Assembly: GCA_949987705.1 (NCBI GenBank)
Contig: OX465286.1
Span: forward strand, 6,983,445-7,047,444
DNA: 64,000 bases
DNA from: Thereva unica
Lineage: Eukaryota > Arthropoda > Insecta > Diptera > Therevidae
Direction of reading: 5' to 3'
In this document: in pieces, positions 32,941 through 44,154 of the stretch
Numbering within the stretch: the first letter of the stretch is position 1
Layout: each line of letters begins with the position of its first letter
Translations under genes and position numbers: made by a program
Notes under the pieces: generated by a model
Seen by the model: the letters and a program-made list of their open reading frames with translations, nothing else
Database searches by the model: none
What the model was told of the DNA's origin: nothing

Positions 32941-33059
32941 TAAAATGTAAAGTTATCGTGTCGAGAGTTGCATGCCAGTGAGTAGGTTTTGCATTGTCCT
33001 TTAAGGATCTCCTCTGGGTTCCGGTTCCGCACTCAGCTGTATAATGCCTTATTCTGAAA

Positions 33060-33480
33060 TTGAGGCTCTGTCAGGATGGATGTTTTCGTGAACTCCTTCC
33101 CTACAGACCACACACAGACAGGACGACGGACTTGAACTTGGTTAGCCAAGAAGCAAACGGGCAGCACCAGTTCCCATTTAATCTAGGCGGAACATTCTCA
33201 TCAATCAGGGATACAGGAATCCCAGAAGAAGGTAATAAAAAGAAGAATGGAATCGCAATTAACCTCCTACTAGGACAACAACGAGACCCGGACCACTCTG
33301 CCGCTCTGTCCTAACGTTCTGAACTTACTGAAGAACAAGAAGAGCCGGAGTGGAACTGAGGAGCCCATGAAGCATACTCGGGCCAACTTTCGTGAATTTC
33401 TTCCGAACAGACCGAAAGCAGGATTGCGGTCGATAGCCCGGGAAGCTTGAACAGTCAAGCCACTAGGCACTGGGAGTGGG
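33060..33480 (+). repeat. Probable 5' region of family B, shared with 51050-51240
   Basis: AGACCGAAAGC, GGGAAGCTTGAACAGTCAAG and GTACAATAGGCCAAG appear in order here and, inverted, at 51050-51240. No convincing protein is readable. Confidence 0.5.
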
Positions 33481-33784
33481 TGCAGTACAATAGGCCAAGC
33501 GAATGCAAAAAAATACCCATGAATTGAATGAACAGACCTTCTACTTCGAGAATCAGATGTAAAAATTAACTAGAAAAGCCCCGCTGAGTGAGAGGAAAAT
33601 CTATCGTTCACTTATTCTGTTCTGGAGTACTTTAGTGAAATTCTTGAAAAAGTTTTACAGTGAGTCAATGAAAAATGGCGAACTATTTACTAGATCTTGG
33701 TTGGTTTATTAAATTTCATAAAAAATTCATCTCGGGCTTTGTGGTAAACTTTTCTGTTTATATTTCCATTGCGATCAAATAAAG

Positions 33785-33826
33785 ATGGGGCGCAATATGG
33801 GCATTATGCACCGGGTGCAAAAATAC
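33785..33826 (-). repeat. hAT family end fragment
   Basis: ATGGGGCGCAATATGGGCAT followed by TGCACCGGGTGCAAAAATA is the inverse of the left subterminal block of the hAT family. Only this end is visible. Confidence 0.65.
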
Positions 33827-33839
33827 CACTTCTCAGCGC

Positions 33840-34870
33840 TCCAAACATTTCTGGGGCTTCCACAGCCCCCAACAGGACGACCAACAAGGCACTCGGATAT
33901 TTTTGAACCCACACGTCAAGGTTTTGAATGTGACCCTAGAGAAGGAGGGTGTTCGGGATCTGAGCAGTGAGATCACTCTTTCATTGGAAAAGATCTACTT
34001 AGAAGCTACCTGCGGAAGTGCGGGCACCTAATCGCTTTGAGAAGACGGGGTGACTCAGCCCGGAAACGTCTTACGCAATATCTGAAAGCTGGCTACTCTC
34101 GTGTAGAGGCTAGGGCATGCGTGGCCCCCGAAGGAAGAAAGAAATACCGATTTTCTTAATAAAAAGGTGGTTAGATCCGTTGCATCTTCTTCAGGCAACA
34201 ACATCCGGCGAAAAGGGTGAAGGCTTCGGCCATACGGTTTGAAACGCCTTCCCAAAAGTCGCACGCACCCATAATAAAGCCGACCTTCTGTCAAATGGTA
34301 GAAAGTGCTAGAACGGGCACGCTTGCGACTGACTATCCGGAGACTCTCCTGACCACGAAACAACTAGTTGCTGCGCAAGGGAGCTTTCTGGAAGCAATGG
34401 CTGAGATGGCTCGGGGCTCAGAACGGCACAGGTTCCTGTGATGGACCGCCTTAAGCCCAGGAAAGAACAAGCCTTTCGCCGTCTTTCCGACGGCAACAGA
34501 AAACCCCACTGACATTATGTTAAAAAGATATGGGACTAAAACAAGAACCTAAGGGTGTAGAAGTGGAGAGTACTCCACAAATTGCACCGCACAACATTCA
34601 TAGAGATGACGTTCTCTGGTGGACCAACAGTCTATTGACGAGCTGAGGCGGACTGGTAGCCAATTTGACTACAAGTTTGGTTGTGCAAAACTTAAGATCA
34701 GGGCGGCAGAAAAGCCCCCTTGCAGTGTCCCCACAGCGACGCCAGCGACCACCTCCACTCCAATCACCAAGACAGCAAAAATCCCGAGATTACCAATTGA
34801 AGCCTCGCAGGACTCTGCTCCGGAAATGGAAGAAGTTAGTTGGACAAATTTTAAGGGTGATAGCGCGTAA
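33840..34870 (+). pseudogene. Gag-like ORF1 relic of family B copy 2
   Basis: Frames contain SARKRLTQYLKAGYSRVEAR (about 34050-34110; a motif of arthropod element ORF1 proteins just after a basic region), then EAMAEMARGSERHRFL, and the terminal QQSIDELRRTGSQFDYKFGC and IRAAEKPP with a proline/threonine-rich tail. Start and frame are lost. Assignment as ORF1 rests on position and that one motif. Confidence 0.55.
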
Positions 34871-34920
34871 GTTGTTTCAATCGACCTTTTTGTATGAAGA
34901 GGTCGATTGAAACAGCTTAC
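34867..34920. repeat. 54-bp near-perfect hairpin
   Basis: GTAAGTTGTTTCAATCGACC(T) is inverted 12 bases later with one mismatch. It sits at the end of the ORF1 relic. Confidence 0.75.
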
Positions 34921-35656
34921 CACCCTAGCATGGTGAACTCTACAATTTTGGGCTGGTGGTAGGAGAAGCCTCTTTTAACGAGGCTCCACCATCTCAACCT
35001 TACTGGCGACTGGGGCAAGCTCTAATCCTCAACCATCCGATACAAAGCACACACATAGCCTTCAGAGAGGTTGGCGCTGTTTGGAAAAGACGGGGATATA
35101 ACTCTGGGAAGAAGTGACTCTAAAACTACCATCGAAATCCTTAGGGGCAGCACAAAAAGACTCGAAAAAGGGGAAATAAGAAGTGTTCCAAATGTAAACC
35201 TCCATCACGCCTTGGCAGTGCTCGAAAAATGGTTTATCTAGAACAACTGAAGACGCAATTTATGTGATGTGAAAGTGTCGACCAAAGGGTGCCGAAAGAC
35301 AATCCCGCTCCACCCTCAACAAGGGCGGGGGCCAGGGGTTGCCCATCGTTGATTTATAATTAACAATACAAAAATGATAGAACCTTTCACCAATAATATC
35401 CATTTTTCTATCCTCAACCTAAGCTTACGAGTAGACATTGTACCATAACGTAAGTGACATGGCTTTCTCGAAGGAGGCTAAATATCTAGGTATAATCCTG
35501 GATCAAAAGCTCTTTGGAAATCTCAAATTGAGAGAGTAACTGCCAAGGCAATTAAATCTCTCCATGTTTGTCGCCAATTTGTAGGGAAAACCTGGGGCCT
35601 CCAACCTAGGCTAATGTTTTGGCTATATACTACGGTCGTAAGACCCATAGTCACAT

Positions 35657-36640
35657 ATGCATCCCAAACAAAAGGGTGCTATGATTAAGCTGGCCAGGGT
35701 GCAAAGACTGGCCTGTCTTGGTATTACAGGGGCCAAAAGCACCGGTCCGACTGCGGCTATGGAGGCCCTACTGAACCTTCCTCCGCTACACGTAATGGTG
35801 AAAAAAGAGGCTCTGGCGGGGGCACTGCGTGTACTGGAGCTATTCTCCTTTAAGCCAGGAGACCTTCTGGATCATTTATCGATCCTCAACGAGCTGAACC
35901 TGGAGCCAATGATATCTTTGACTGATACCATTCCCGCCACACTGGACTTTGACAAGCCGTTTACGACGATTATTCGAATTTGGTCAGAGTGGCAACATGG
36001 CAGGCCTCTCTTCAGAGGAAGCACGGCCTTTTGGTACACGAACGGTTCCAAAACCGATAAAGGGTTAGGGCTGGGAGTTTATGGCCCTAGGAGCAAAATA
36101 TCCATGGCTCTGGGCACTACCCTCACTGTTTTTCAGGCTGAGGTACTCGCCATCCAGGTGTGTGCTCAGACTTGTATTAATAGAGCTCCAAATAGCTCTA
36201 AAATTGTTATTTTCTCCGACAGTCAAGCTTCACTACTGGCCATTAAATCACACAGGGTGTCATCAAAGACCGTTCTGGATTGTCTCTAATCTTTGAAATT
36301 CCTCAGCAGGAACAACAGTGTCACGCTGATGCGGATTCCGGACCACGAAGGTCACATTGGTAATGAAATTACCGACAGCCTGGCTAGAGTAGGCGGAAAC
36401 TCATCGCCTATCGGTCCGGAACCTTTCTGTAGCTTAGCAAGCTGTTACGTAAAAACGGCCATAAAAAATTGGGTCGACCAGATGTCTCTTCATAGCTGGA
36501 TAAGGATCCAGGGTGCTCGTCAGGCCAAAAGATTCATCCAAATCGATAAAGCTAAAGCGGGCAAACTTTTAAATCTCAAGAGGTGGGAGCTTAAAATAAT
36601 AACAGACACTGTTCGCTTAACTACCATCTTAACAAAATAG
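35657..36640 (+). pseudogene. RT C terminus and RNase H of family B copy 2
   Basis: A 210-residue frame (35657-36289) followed at once by another (36293-36640). The first has RVQRLACLGITGAKSTGPTA, AMEALLNLPPLHVMVKKEAL and the RNase H opening WYTNGSKTDKGLGLGVYG (YTDGS with N for D), then FQAEVLAIQVCAQ and IFSDSQASLLAI with the catalytic DSQ. The second has RIPDHEGHIGNEITDSLARV, the HxGIxGNExAD segment with D for G in PGH. One stop separates the frames. Changes at YTDGS and PGH suggest loss of activity. Confidence 0.88.
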
Positions 36641-36645
36641 GTCTG

Positions 36646-36811
36646 ATGGCCGATTCTGGCTGTCGGTTCTGCGGGGCAGCTCCCGAAACCGCGGAGCACT
36701 TGCTGTGCGACTGTGAGGCTACAGCCAGGAAGAGACTGAGCCTCCTCCATCGTGACTTCAGTACTCCCAGGGAGATTTGGGACAGAAACCCTAAATCAGT
36801 TTTAGGCTGCC
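36646..36811 (+). pseudogene. C-terminal cysteine motif of family B copy 2
   Basis: ADSGCRFCGAAPETAEHLLC followed by DCEATARKR gives C-x2-C-x7-H-x4-C, the C-terminal knuckle of RNase H-group elements, then LSLLHRDF and PKSVLGC, cut by the MITE at 36815. Confidence 0.82.
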
Positions 36812-36814
36812 TTA

Positions 36815-36967
36815 GACCGGTTCTACACGTTCAACTTTTCGTTCAACTTCAACAATTTTTTCTCTTTCGTTCGCATGCAACTTGCGAAAGGAACAATCTT
36901 ACTCCTTTCACAATTGCATACGAACGAAAGAGAAAAAAGTGTTGAAGTTGAATGTGTAGAACCGGTC
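36815..36967. mobile_element. Harbinger-like MITE (153 bp) with TTA duplication
   Basis: The termini GACCGGTTCTACACGTTCAA (36815) and the inverse at 36946-36967 are near perfect, with arms of about 70 bp. TTA flanks both ends (36812-36814, 36968-36970). Excising it and one TTA restores the continuous 3' sequence of the family B element. Size, palindrome and TTA fit PIF/Harbinger MITEs. Confidence 0.87.
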
Positions 36968-37179
36968 TTAACCTTGATGGTTTTTAAAGACGGAAATGGC
37001 ACAATAGACCAAACAAATAGGTTGCAGTGCCCGCCAAGGCGTCCCTTAACAAGAAATGAAACGAAAGTGACTTGAAAAACTGTGGTAGTTTAATGCGTGA
37101 CATCTTAGTATCTTTTCTATAAAAAATAAAGGTATTGTGCCCTTCTTATGGTAATAATAATAAAATAATAATGAATAAA

Positions 37180-38427
37180 CCTTATTTTTGCGAAAATTTT
37201 CAAATCGACCCTCTATATAAAATCGATAAAGATCGTTTTATGTCTTAAGTAATAAATTAAAAGATTGTGATAAAGAAAAAGAGAAAAGAAGACTCTTTTA
37301 TAAAAAAAAAACAAACACAGCACAAACATCAGCAGCAACACGAAAATCATGAAGTAATCTATTCTCTATCAATGGTCCATAAAATCAGCAAGAAATTTCC
37401 ATTGATTGAAAAGCTTATTACCATAATAAAAAAAAAGAAAAAAAAAAAAAAGAAAAGAGGAACGAAATAAAAATGAAATGCTGATAAAATTTTGCAAAGA
37501 ATAATGAGATTTTACGGAGATCTGGACGAAAGTTTGTTTTTTTTTTTTTTTTTTTTTTTTGGAAAATCTACCCCCAAAAAATATTAAGACATTTTCAATA
37601 AAAGTTTTTTTTTAAGTGGTCTAGGGAGGGGTAAGTTTGAAGTTTTTTTTTTCTGATTTTTTGGAGGGAGGTTGAAGGGGAAGGAAGAAAAATAATTTTC
37701 TATTTTGTTTTCGCACTTCTTGTGTTGATTTATGTTCAAAATTTATAGATTCAAAGAAAAACGGAAAGTTTTCATTTAGAGAAATGATAGAAAGCCTGTG
37801 TTTCCTTAGTCCCCCCCCCGTACCCCAATCCGCCTCCACATCCCCAGTTGGTTGTGTTGTTGCCACTTAGTGCTCTAAGAACCCAAACTCGATCCCTAGT
37901 CCTGAATAGAGTCTCTTGTTCAAAAATTTTGAATTAATGCAGAATATATATATATATATATGTTGTATATATATATATATAAAGAGACACCCTCTGTACA
38001 AATGAATGTGTATAGATAAAATCCAGAAGGTATATATAGAGGGGACAAATATAGTATTGAAACTTTCTGTAACGGCAAATCTCATCAATATTAAGCAACT
38101 ATATACATTATAGAAGGGAATTAAACCTTAAGTAGGTTCGTGACATTAACAATTGTCGAAGATATAGGGATATAAATATCCTCTATCTAAATGTAGAATG
38201 GGGTATGCATATATATATATACATGCACGTCAAGGAACCGTTTCTCAAATTTCATATAAGACAAGAATATTCTACATATATATACCAACAATAACACCCA
38301 CCTGATGTAGTGTAAATAGCAAAGATGAAGTAGAGTTGAATGGTGATGCTAATCAGACTCAAGAGGCCCGAGGAAGGCGTTTGACAGTTTAAATTACTTG
38401 AACACATTTTTTTTTTATTTATTTTAT

Positions 38428-38469
<42 letters not shown>

Positions 38470-40950
38470 TTTGATATCACTTAATTATACAACCACACTA
38501 TCTCTTTTATCTCTAAGATAATAGGAGAGCATATACACAATAATATCCGACGAAAAAAAATTTAGCGCGCGTTTTGTTTTATACTTTGGCAATTATTAAT
38601 TATGTATTATTTAAAGGAGCGACGATGTATATAGTGTGTATAGTGGATAAAGGCGGTTGGTTTTGTCTTTAAAAATATAACGGACAAAAATTAAATTTTA
38701 GTAACAGTGTGATTTTTTCAAAAAAAACCATTCACTTGATCACCGTCGGAAAACTACTATGCAAGCAGCTTTTTATTAAGTAGCCTGATGCCTTTGTAAC
38801 GAACATTTTTCAATTATCAAAAATCCAAAAAAAAAAAAAAATTAAATAAAATCCGAAAATTTTTTTTTTTTCAATATCACATTATTATTATTATTAAAAA
38901 AAAAAAAAAAAACAAATATTACAAATGAACCACGATATGCACCAAAATTGGAGATATGACAGAAAATATTATATTACTAAATCACTCTAGCTTCCTTGTT
39001 ATGAGAGATGGTGGGCAACGAATTTCCTTCAATATTTGACCAATATATATCGCGCGACACACGTCCGCACCAAGCGAGCATGAAAACTTAACTGAATTTG
39101 GCGATAAGGAAGCAAACACAAATCGTTCACATTGTCGTTATGCAGCCAAAAAGCCTAGCGAACAGCATCCGTCAACCACCCCCGAGAACGTAGATCTGAT
39201 GGCATTCACCACTTAGCCTGATATTTCTTCCCTCGCAGCAGCAGCAGCAGCAGCAGCCGAGTTGAGTCGAGTCGCAGCATCCACATTCAACCCCCCCCAC
39301 CCGCCCCCCCTCCATGAACTACCAAAAGCCCAAACAGCAACGAGCATCATCGGGGTGGAACAGTACCTTATTAAGGGTGAACGAAGGGAGTGTGGCGGGC
39401 CGGGGGGGGGGGGGGTGGGGGGGGCTGAAGAATGTGCTCTGTGTATGTGGTACGTTAAACTCAGGACCACATTCCATCCACATCAGAGAATCCTTCGGAA
39501 AGCTTTTCCACGACACCGAGCCGAAGCTGTGCGGTGAATCGTGTTATACGGATGATGTCTGGATATATCTAAAGGACTTCTGTCGGAAAGCTCTCGCAGA
39601 AACTCTCTTTTAGTGTATTAAACTCTCTAGAAAACATATTCCTGCCCGCCTCCTGACAGTTTCAGGGCACCCCCATACCAGCCGTGAGGCCCTATCGCCC
39701 TCCCCCCCTGCACCCCCTCCCACCCTCGAATCATCTGCACTCAATGGAATTCACGAAACAAATGCTACTTAAAACCATTTAGTAATAGCCGGCAGAGAGG
39801 GGGGTGGCTGGTTTTCACCAACCACCAACTTTTAGGGCTTTTTGGTTCTTTGGCTTTGTCAAGAAAAAAAAAATGAGAATCCCCGAAAAAAACACATTGC
39901 CAGGATGAATCTCATCCCACCGTTTAATTGCTGCTGGTAAAGGAGTTAAATGTGTTTGTTTTCAGGAGCCCGGCGCCCGCGGGGCCCCGGGACGGACGTC
40001 CCCCGAAAAGGGGTTGTGTTTTCTGTTATTTTACCCTCAGAAAACGGGAACCGTAGCACAAAACTATTTCAAAGAATTAAACAACATTTTCTGAGGGGAA
40101 CTTTGCCAGCATACAAAGGAGCTAGAGATGGAAGGGGGGGGGGGGTCGGGGAGTGGGGGCAGAAGGCGCACAATTTACCTTACCTTTAAAACTAAGGAAT
40201 ATTCGGTAACAATTGAATCAAGGGTGCTCACTGCGAGGGAATACAGTAATTTTCTATGTTTTCGTTCGTTTTTTTTTTGTTGTATTTTGCCTTAACTTAT
40301 TGGAATTCCAAGGACTTTTTATTATGTCTCCTCTCAAGTTTTTAGTGGAGGGACTTTTGAATTTTAGGATACTTAAACGTTTGAAAGTTTTGCATTAAAC
40401 AGGGAAGACCCGAAAATGTATTTAAACTCCCACACACACACAGTCTCTACACAAGACTTTTAGAGGATAATAAAAATTTTTTTTTGCCTAATTCTTCGTT
40501 TTCACTCCCGCCGTCATAATATACAAGCGACACGACGACGATGACGACGTGGATTTAATTTACCTATTAGTTTGACGAATTCTGTATCTCTGTTTGTGGA
40601 GATTTAGCAGCAATCGGAGAGGGTGGACAACATATCCTTAAGCCGATATATTGTTATGAATTTAAATAGAAATTGTGTAATCACTTTATACTATCAGGGG
40701 GGGGGGAGGGGAAACAAAATCCTATTTGATACCCTATAATGAGGCAGATTAGTTAAGGAAGGAAAAATTTACTGAAAAACATATAAGGAGACATAAAGAG
40801 GAACTGTAGATGCTGTAGGAAGTTCCTGTCACTGCTAACTAGCTATATGTTTCCTTTTTGTCAATTAATCCTAAGCTTAAAGAAATGTATACATGGTGAG
40901 CCATCTTTTATGTCCATATGTAAACATTGAATACCTTTGAATACAACATC
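37180..40950. other. AT-rich and simple-sequence region, no gene seen
   Basis: Contains A/T homopolymers (37535-37560), TA arrays (37946-37981, 38431-38461), a (GCA)n run (39235-39258), C and G runs (39290-39310, 39403-39423) and other low-complexity tracts. No exon or element was recognised. Confidence 0.55.
38431..38461. repeat. (TA)n microsatellite
   Basis: About 15 uninterrupted TA units followed by a T run. Confidence 0.95.
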
Positions 40951-40955
40951 AATCA

Positions 40956-41790
40956 GGGGGGGCCTTGCTAGTCTAGGGAGTAAGGCGCCTGGCTACCATC
41001 CCAGAGGTTCTGGGTTCGAATTCCGGCAGCACTACTCGTATGGTCCTTCGCCTTTCCCACTTTCCCCACCTACATAACGTTCTTTCTTTCATCTTCCCTC
41101 TTTACATTCCTGCTTCCTCCTCTGTCATAGCCATTCCTAGCCCTTCTTCGCTCCATCAAGCGCATGCCATCGTTTGGTTTGATTAGATTCAACTCGTTTC
41201 AGGAAGCATAACATAAGCTCGTTTCAGCGAGTTCCCAGCGGGAAATGGAGTGCTCCAATAGCCATGTTTGAGCACTCCTTAAAAAGCTCACAGCGCTCCT
41301 GTTCCCCTACCAGTTCCATATACTTTTAAACATTGCATGTCAATGCAGAGGAGCATACCTTTTTATACTCCTTCAAAAGCGTTATATGTGAAGATCTGGT
41401 ATCGTGTGGATATGTGAAGATCTGGTATCGAAAAGTTTTTATTTTGTTTATCTTTTGCTTTTCAAGCCCGAGGGTGATAGTGCCAAAGCAGCCCCCTAAC
41501 TAAATTATAACCATTACCACCAAAGCTGCTTGTCCTTCGTATCAAACGAGAGCCGGTTAATTTAGTGTGCTAATGTCACCCTTTATGGCAACGAAGATAA
41601 TCGCCTGTTTTCTTCGTTCTATAAAATTTATGAAAGCTCCAGTAATGCTCCCTCAGGAGCATATTTAACAGCGCTCCAAATAAGCTCCCGCGAGCAGCGC
41701 TTCCAATTTTTCTCACTGGGTTTTTTCTCGATGCCCCGATGTCAGAGTCGCGATAGTAATGGTTAGGAGTAGCTGCTTGGAGTTTTTCTT
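40956..41790 (+). mobile_element. tRNA-derived SINE, copy 1, split by another element
   Basis: The head (40956-41031) is tRNA-like: TAGTCTAGGGAGTAAGGC as A box and GGTTCGAATTCC as B box, the internal promoter of RNA polymerase III. The body continues through CCATCGTTTGGTTTGATTAG and CAACTCGTTTCAGGAAGCAT to about 41233, is broken by 41234-41720, and resumes with TTTCTCGATGCCCCGATGTC and GCGATAGTAATGGTTAGGAG. The same head and body, in the same order, form the minus-strand copy at 61240-62456. Confidence 0.87.
41234..41720 (-). mobile_element. CCCAGTGGGAAA-ended element, single-unit copy (487 bp)
   Basis: The ends CCCAGCGGGAAATGGAGTGC and the inverse-facing CCAATTTTTCTCACTGGG match the two different ends of the large element at 55397-58182. 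Internal landmarks shared with it include CAGTTCCATATACTTTTAAA with CATTGCATGTCA, and AAGCTGCTTGTCCTTCGTAT. It interrupts the SINE. No clear target duplication. Confidence 0.82.
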
Positions 41791-41980
41791 GGAGTAATTT
41801 GAGTAGTTCTTGGAGTACTTCTAGGAAAATTCTTGGAGTACTTCTTGGAGTATCTCTTGGTACCTCCAAGTACTCCAAGAAGTACTACCAAGTAGAAGTA
41901 TTCCAAGAAGTACTACCAATTAAAAGTACTGCCAATTAGAAGTACTCCCAAAAGTACTGCCAATTATAAGTACCCCGCAG
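41775..41980. repeat. Inverted array of GAAGTACTCCAA-type 12-mers
   Basis: TTGGAGTACTTCTTGG repeats to about 41870, then the inverse CCAAGTACTCCAAGAAGTAC and related units run to about 41975, giving a long imperfect hairpin. It begins where the SINE body ends. Confidence 0.8.
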
Positions 41981-42074
41981 CCACATCTGTCGGGGTTAGC
42001 TTGAGATAGCCTAGGGCGGCCACAAATGGGCGCAACTAGGACGATTTTCCCTTGCCCTTCCTAGCCTCCTTCAT

Positions 42075-42475
42075 TGGCCATATCAAAATTTACCCTTTTT
42101 GCTGTATTTTCCATTACTTTCTCAAGCATCTCGGGCGATAATTTCGGCATGAATGTTTGCCTTGAGCTTGGCAATGGTCTGAGGCTTGCTGGCGTACATT
42201 TTGTGTTTTAAATAACCTCGCCCAGAGCGGTCAAACCTGGAGATCTCGGTGGCCAGTTACAATGTCGCCTACCCTCGATATCAGAAGTCCAACGAATTTT
42301 CGTTGCAGAAACTGAATTGTTTGATTTGGTCGTTGATGGACGGGCCATATTGACGATCTCCCGCTGTCGCCTGTGCTCAACAAAATTCGACACCAAACGA
42401 CGAATAGTATGCGGTCAGACGGTGCCTGTTGTTGGCCACGATATTTTCGACGCAATGCACATTGAGTTAACCAGG
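42075..42475 (-). pseudogene. IS630/Tc1-mariner-group transposase C-terminal relic
   Basis: Minus strand: TTKSNNSVSATKIRWTSDIE and, in the next frame, QTIQFLQRKF, then CNWPPRSPGLTAL (canonical WPPRSPDLTPLD with D lost), and YLKHKMYASKPQTIAKLKAN with IHAEIIAR. The motif order is that of the C-terminal third of DD(E/D) transposases common in arthropods. The frame shifts several times and the aspartate in SPD is G. Inactive. Confidence 0.82.
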
Positions 42476-42699
42476 GCCGGATTTAAGCATAGGCAACATA
42501 GGAGCTTCCACCGCGAGTGGGATGGATTGCAAATACCAAATTCAAACCAATAAAGGTCCGTTTACATTGCAAACGCAAAGTGGAAAGGCAAATTCGAGGC
42601 TTTTTATCGCACAGCAATTTTTATACTTTTCTCTCTGCTATATAAACGAAAACGTGGATTCTACGTTGGTGAGTAGAGAGCGAAGCATACAAACTTACT

Positions 42700-42826
42700 C
42701 TTGGGGGGGGGGGGCGAACGGCTAACAAAGACCTCGGAAGGTGGTGACACCCGATTTGTCACTTCTATTAAAATCCGAGAAGATTCACTGCAGACAAACA
42801 TCTAGCAGACCTGTTAGCAAGTCTTG
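42700..42826 (+). repeat. Fragment of RTE-type 5' leader
   Basis: CGAACGGCTAACAAAGACCT, then CCCGATTTGTCACTTCT and AACATCTAGCAGACCTGTTA match 44505-44612, the leader of the endonuclease-bearing element. It breaks at TTAGCAAGTC, where gypsy integrase sequence starts. Confidence 0.8.
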
Positions 42827-43312
42827 CAGAGCAACTACAAGCAGAGCCACAGGCCGTACGCCATATGACCTGTTCTGTTAGTAGGAGTAAAGATGCGAAG
42901 GCCAGAAGACCAGAATCCTGCAAAAATCTTCGAGGAAGAGATGTTACAGAAGTTCGAGAGTAACTGGGGCGAGGCAAAGAGTCAAATAGAGAAAATACAG
43001 CAAGAAAATAGGCGTTATGCTCTAAGGAAGCGAAAGCCTGCCAAAGTGTATCATGTTCGCGATTTGGTCGCCGTTAAACGTATTCAGTTCAAGTGCCGGG
43101 GTACAAGCTATATCCGAAGTTTTTGGGACCCTATTTAAGTAACCAAAGTAAAGGGGAAAGATTGATACGACTTGCTGAAGGTTGGTATTCACGAAGGACC
43201 GAATTTAACCAGTGCACAGCTGCATTGTATGATGCCGTGGAGTATGTGGTGAAACGAGGATCCCTCTTCGTCTGGGTTAGACGAAAATTAGGACCGCCGA
43301 GTGTAGGAACCA
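42826..43312 (+). pseudogene. Ty3/gypsy-like integrase C-terminal fragment
   Basis: The frame 42893-43138 has the VKMRRPEDQN block followed by EAKSQIEKIQQENRRYALRK and KPAKVYHVRDLVAVKRIQF, the end of the integrase core and the GPY/F-like C-terminal domain of Ty3/gypsy elements. KFLGPY is read in the next frame at about 43108, and later KVGIHEGPNLT, so at least two frameshifts are present. The catalytic DDE region and the LTRs are absent, so the fragment cannot integrate. Confidence 0.83.
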
Positions 43313-43469
43313 AGTAAACTAAATTTAAAATGTCCAAACGAGCGTAATCGTTATCAGTCTTAGCAAAAAGAAAAATAAACAATACAAAATCCTAAGCGCA
43401 TTGGATGATGCATGAGACTGATAACAATGGAAACAAGCATTGAAAAAAAAAAACGTAGTCCGCGAGTTG

Positions 43470-43725
43470 GCCGCCATTTTGAATTTGGAATGACTCCATA
43501 CAGCTCATTTTGTTCTACTTGTCATACCCTTTCATTTGATACCCATGTCAGGGGTTCGGGGAACACAATTGCAAAAATCGGGCGTCATCTTGGAACCGCC
43601 GCCATCTTGATTTCTGTACAAAAAATGTGGTGATTGAATTGTCTTATGCTTATGTTGAAAATTTGAAGCTGATCGGCTACAGATGAAAGTGGGTCAAAAT
43701 CAAGCTGCAAGATTTGTTTACATAC
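43470..43725 (+). repeat. Third copy of the GCCATTTTGAATTTGGAATGAC repeat
   Basis: GGCCGCCATTTTGAATTTGG, then TACTTGTCATACCCTTTCAT, TTTGATACCCATGTCAGGGG and GGAACCGCCGCCATCTTGAT, as in 30340-30590. It ends at the start of the AACTCAACTC element. Confidence 0.8.
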
Positions 43726-43733
43726 AAGATAGA

Positions 43734-44154
43734 TACCCCGTTTATGACTAGGTTGAAAAGTTGAGTCGAGGTTGAATTGAAATTTCGACCACCGTATATG
43801 ATGTCGAGTTGAGTTCATTTTGGGGTTGAAATAGAGCTAAATTGATATCAAAACATAACCGAAAATTTTTCTGTGAAATTCTCATTTATAAATGGTTAAA
43901 AATTCAGAATGAAATAATTTATTGTTCCTGTGCCCAGAAAAAATACCCAACACAAAACTAACGCCGAAAGCGACTTCACGGTAAACAAACAGAACAAATG
44001 GCACTTCAACTCAATTTCAACTCAACCCGCGTGAGGCGAAATATGAACTCGTTTCAGGTAGAAGAGCTGAGTTGGGTTGAGTGCATCTAGTTTCAACTCG
44101 ACATCCGTTTATAACTGGGTTGAACTTGGGTTGAACCTAGTCATAAACGGGGTA
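43734..44154. mobile_element. AACTCAACTC-rich inverted-repeat element, copy 2 (421 bp)
   Basis: TACCCCGTTTATGACTAGGT (43734) is repeated as its inverse at 44134-44154; the inner parts are rich in GTTGAGTTGAA-type units. A related copy, inverted, lies at 53788-54062 inside a hAT element, and a third at about 30020-30245. No coding sequence and no clear target duplication. Confidence 0.8.

Larger units (their letters stand above)
33830..37175 (+). mobile_element. RNase H-group non-LTR retrotransposon family B, copy 2 (internally deleted)
   Basis: The order is: decayed gag/ORF1 (33840-34870), a poorly readable part, the end of RT (35460-35650), RNase H (about 35990-36400), a C-terminal CCHC-like motif (36655-36715), and a 3' end with TAATAATAATAAAATAATAA near 37150-37170. 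The endonuclease and RT core seen in copy 1 (10015-11930) are missing here. RNase H plus a TAA-rich 3' tail fits the I/R1/LOA group. It is interrupted by a MITE at 36815-36967. Confidence 0.8.

Noticed and set aside
39213..39613. Several overlapping frames rich in proline, alanine or glycine
   Set aside because: They are caused by (GCA)n, C and G runs on both strands.
40956..41031. tRNA gene
   Set aside because: It has A and B boxes, but the body sequence is shared with another copy and the stem pairing looks imperfect, so I call it a SINE head.
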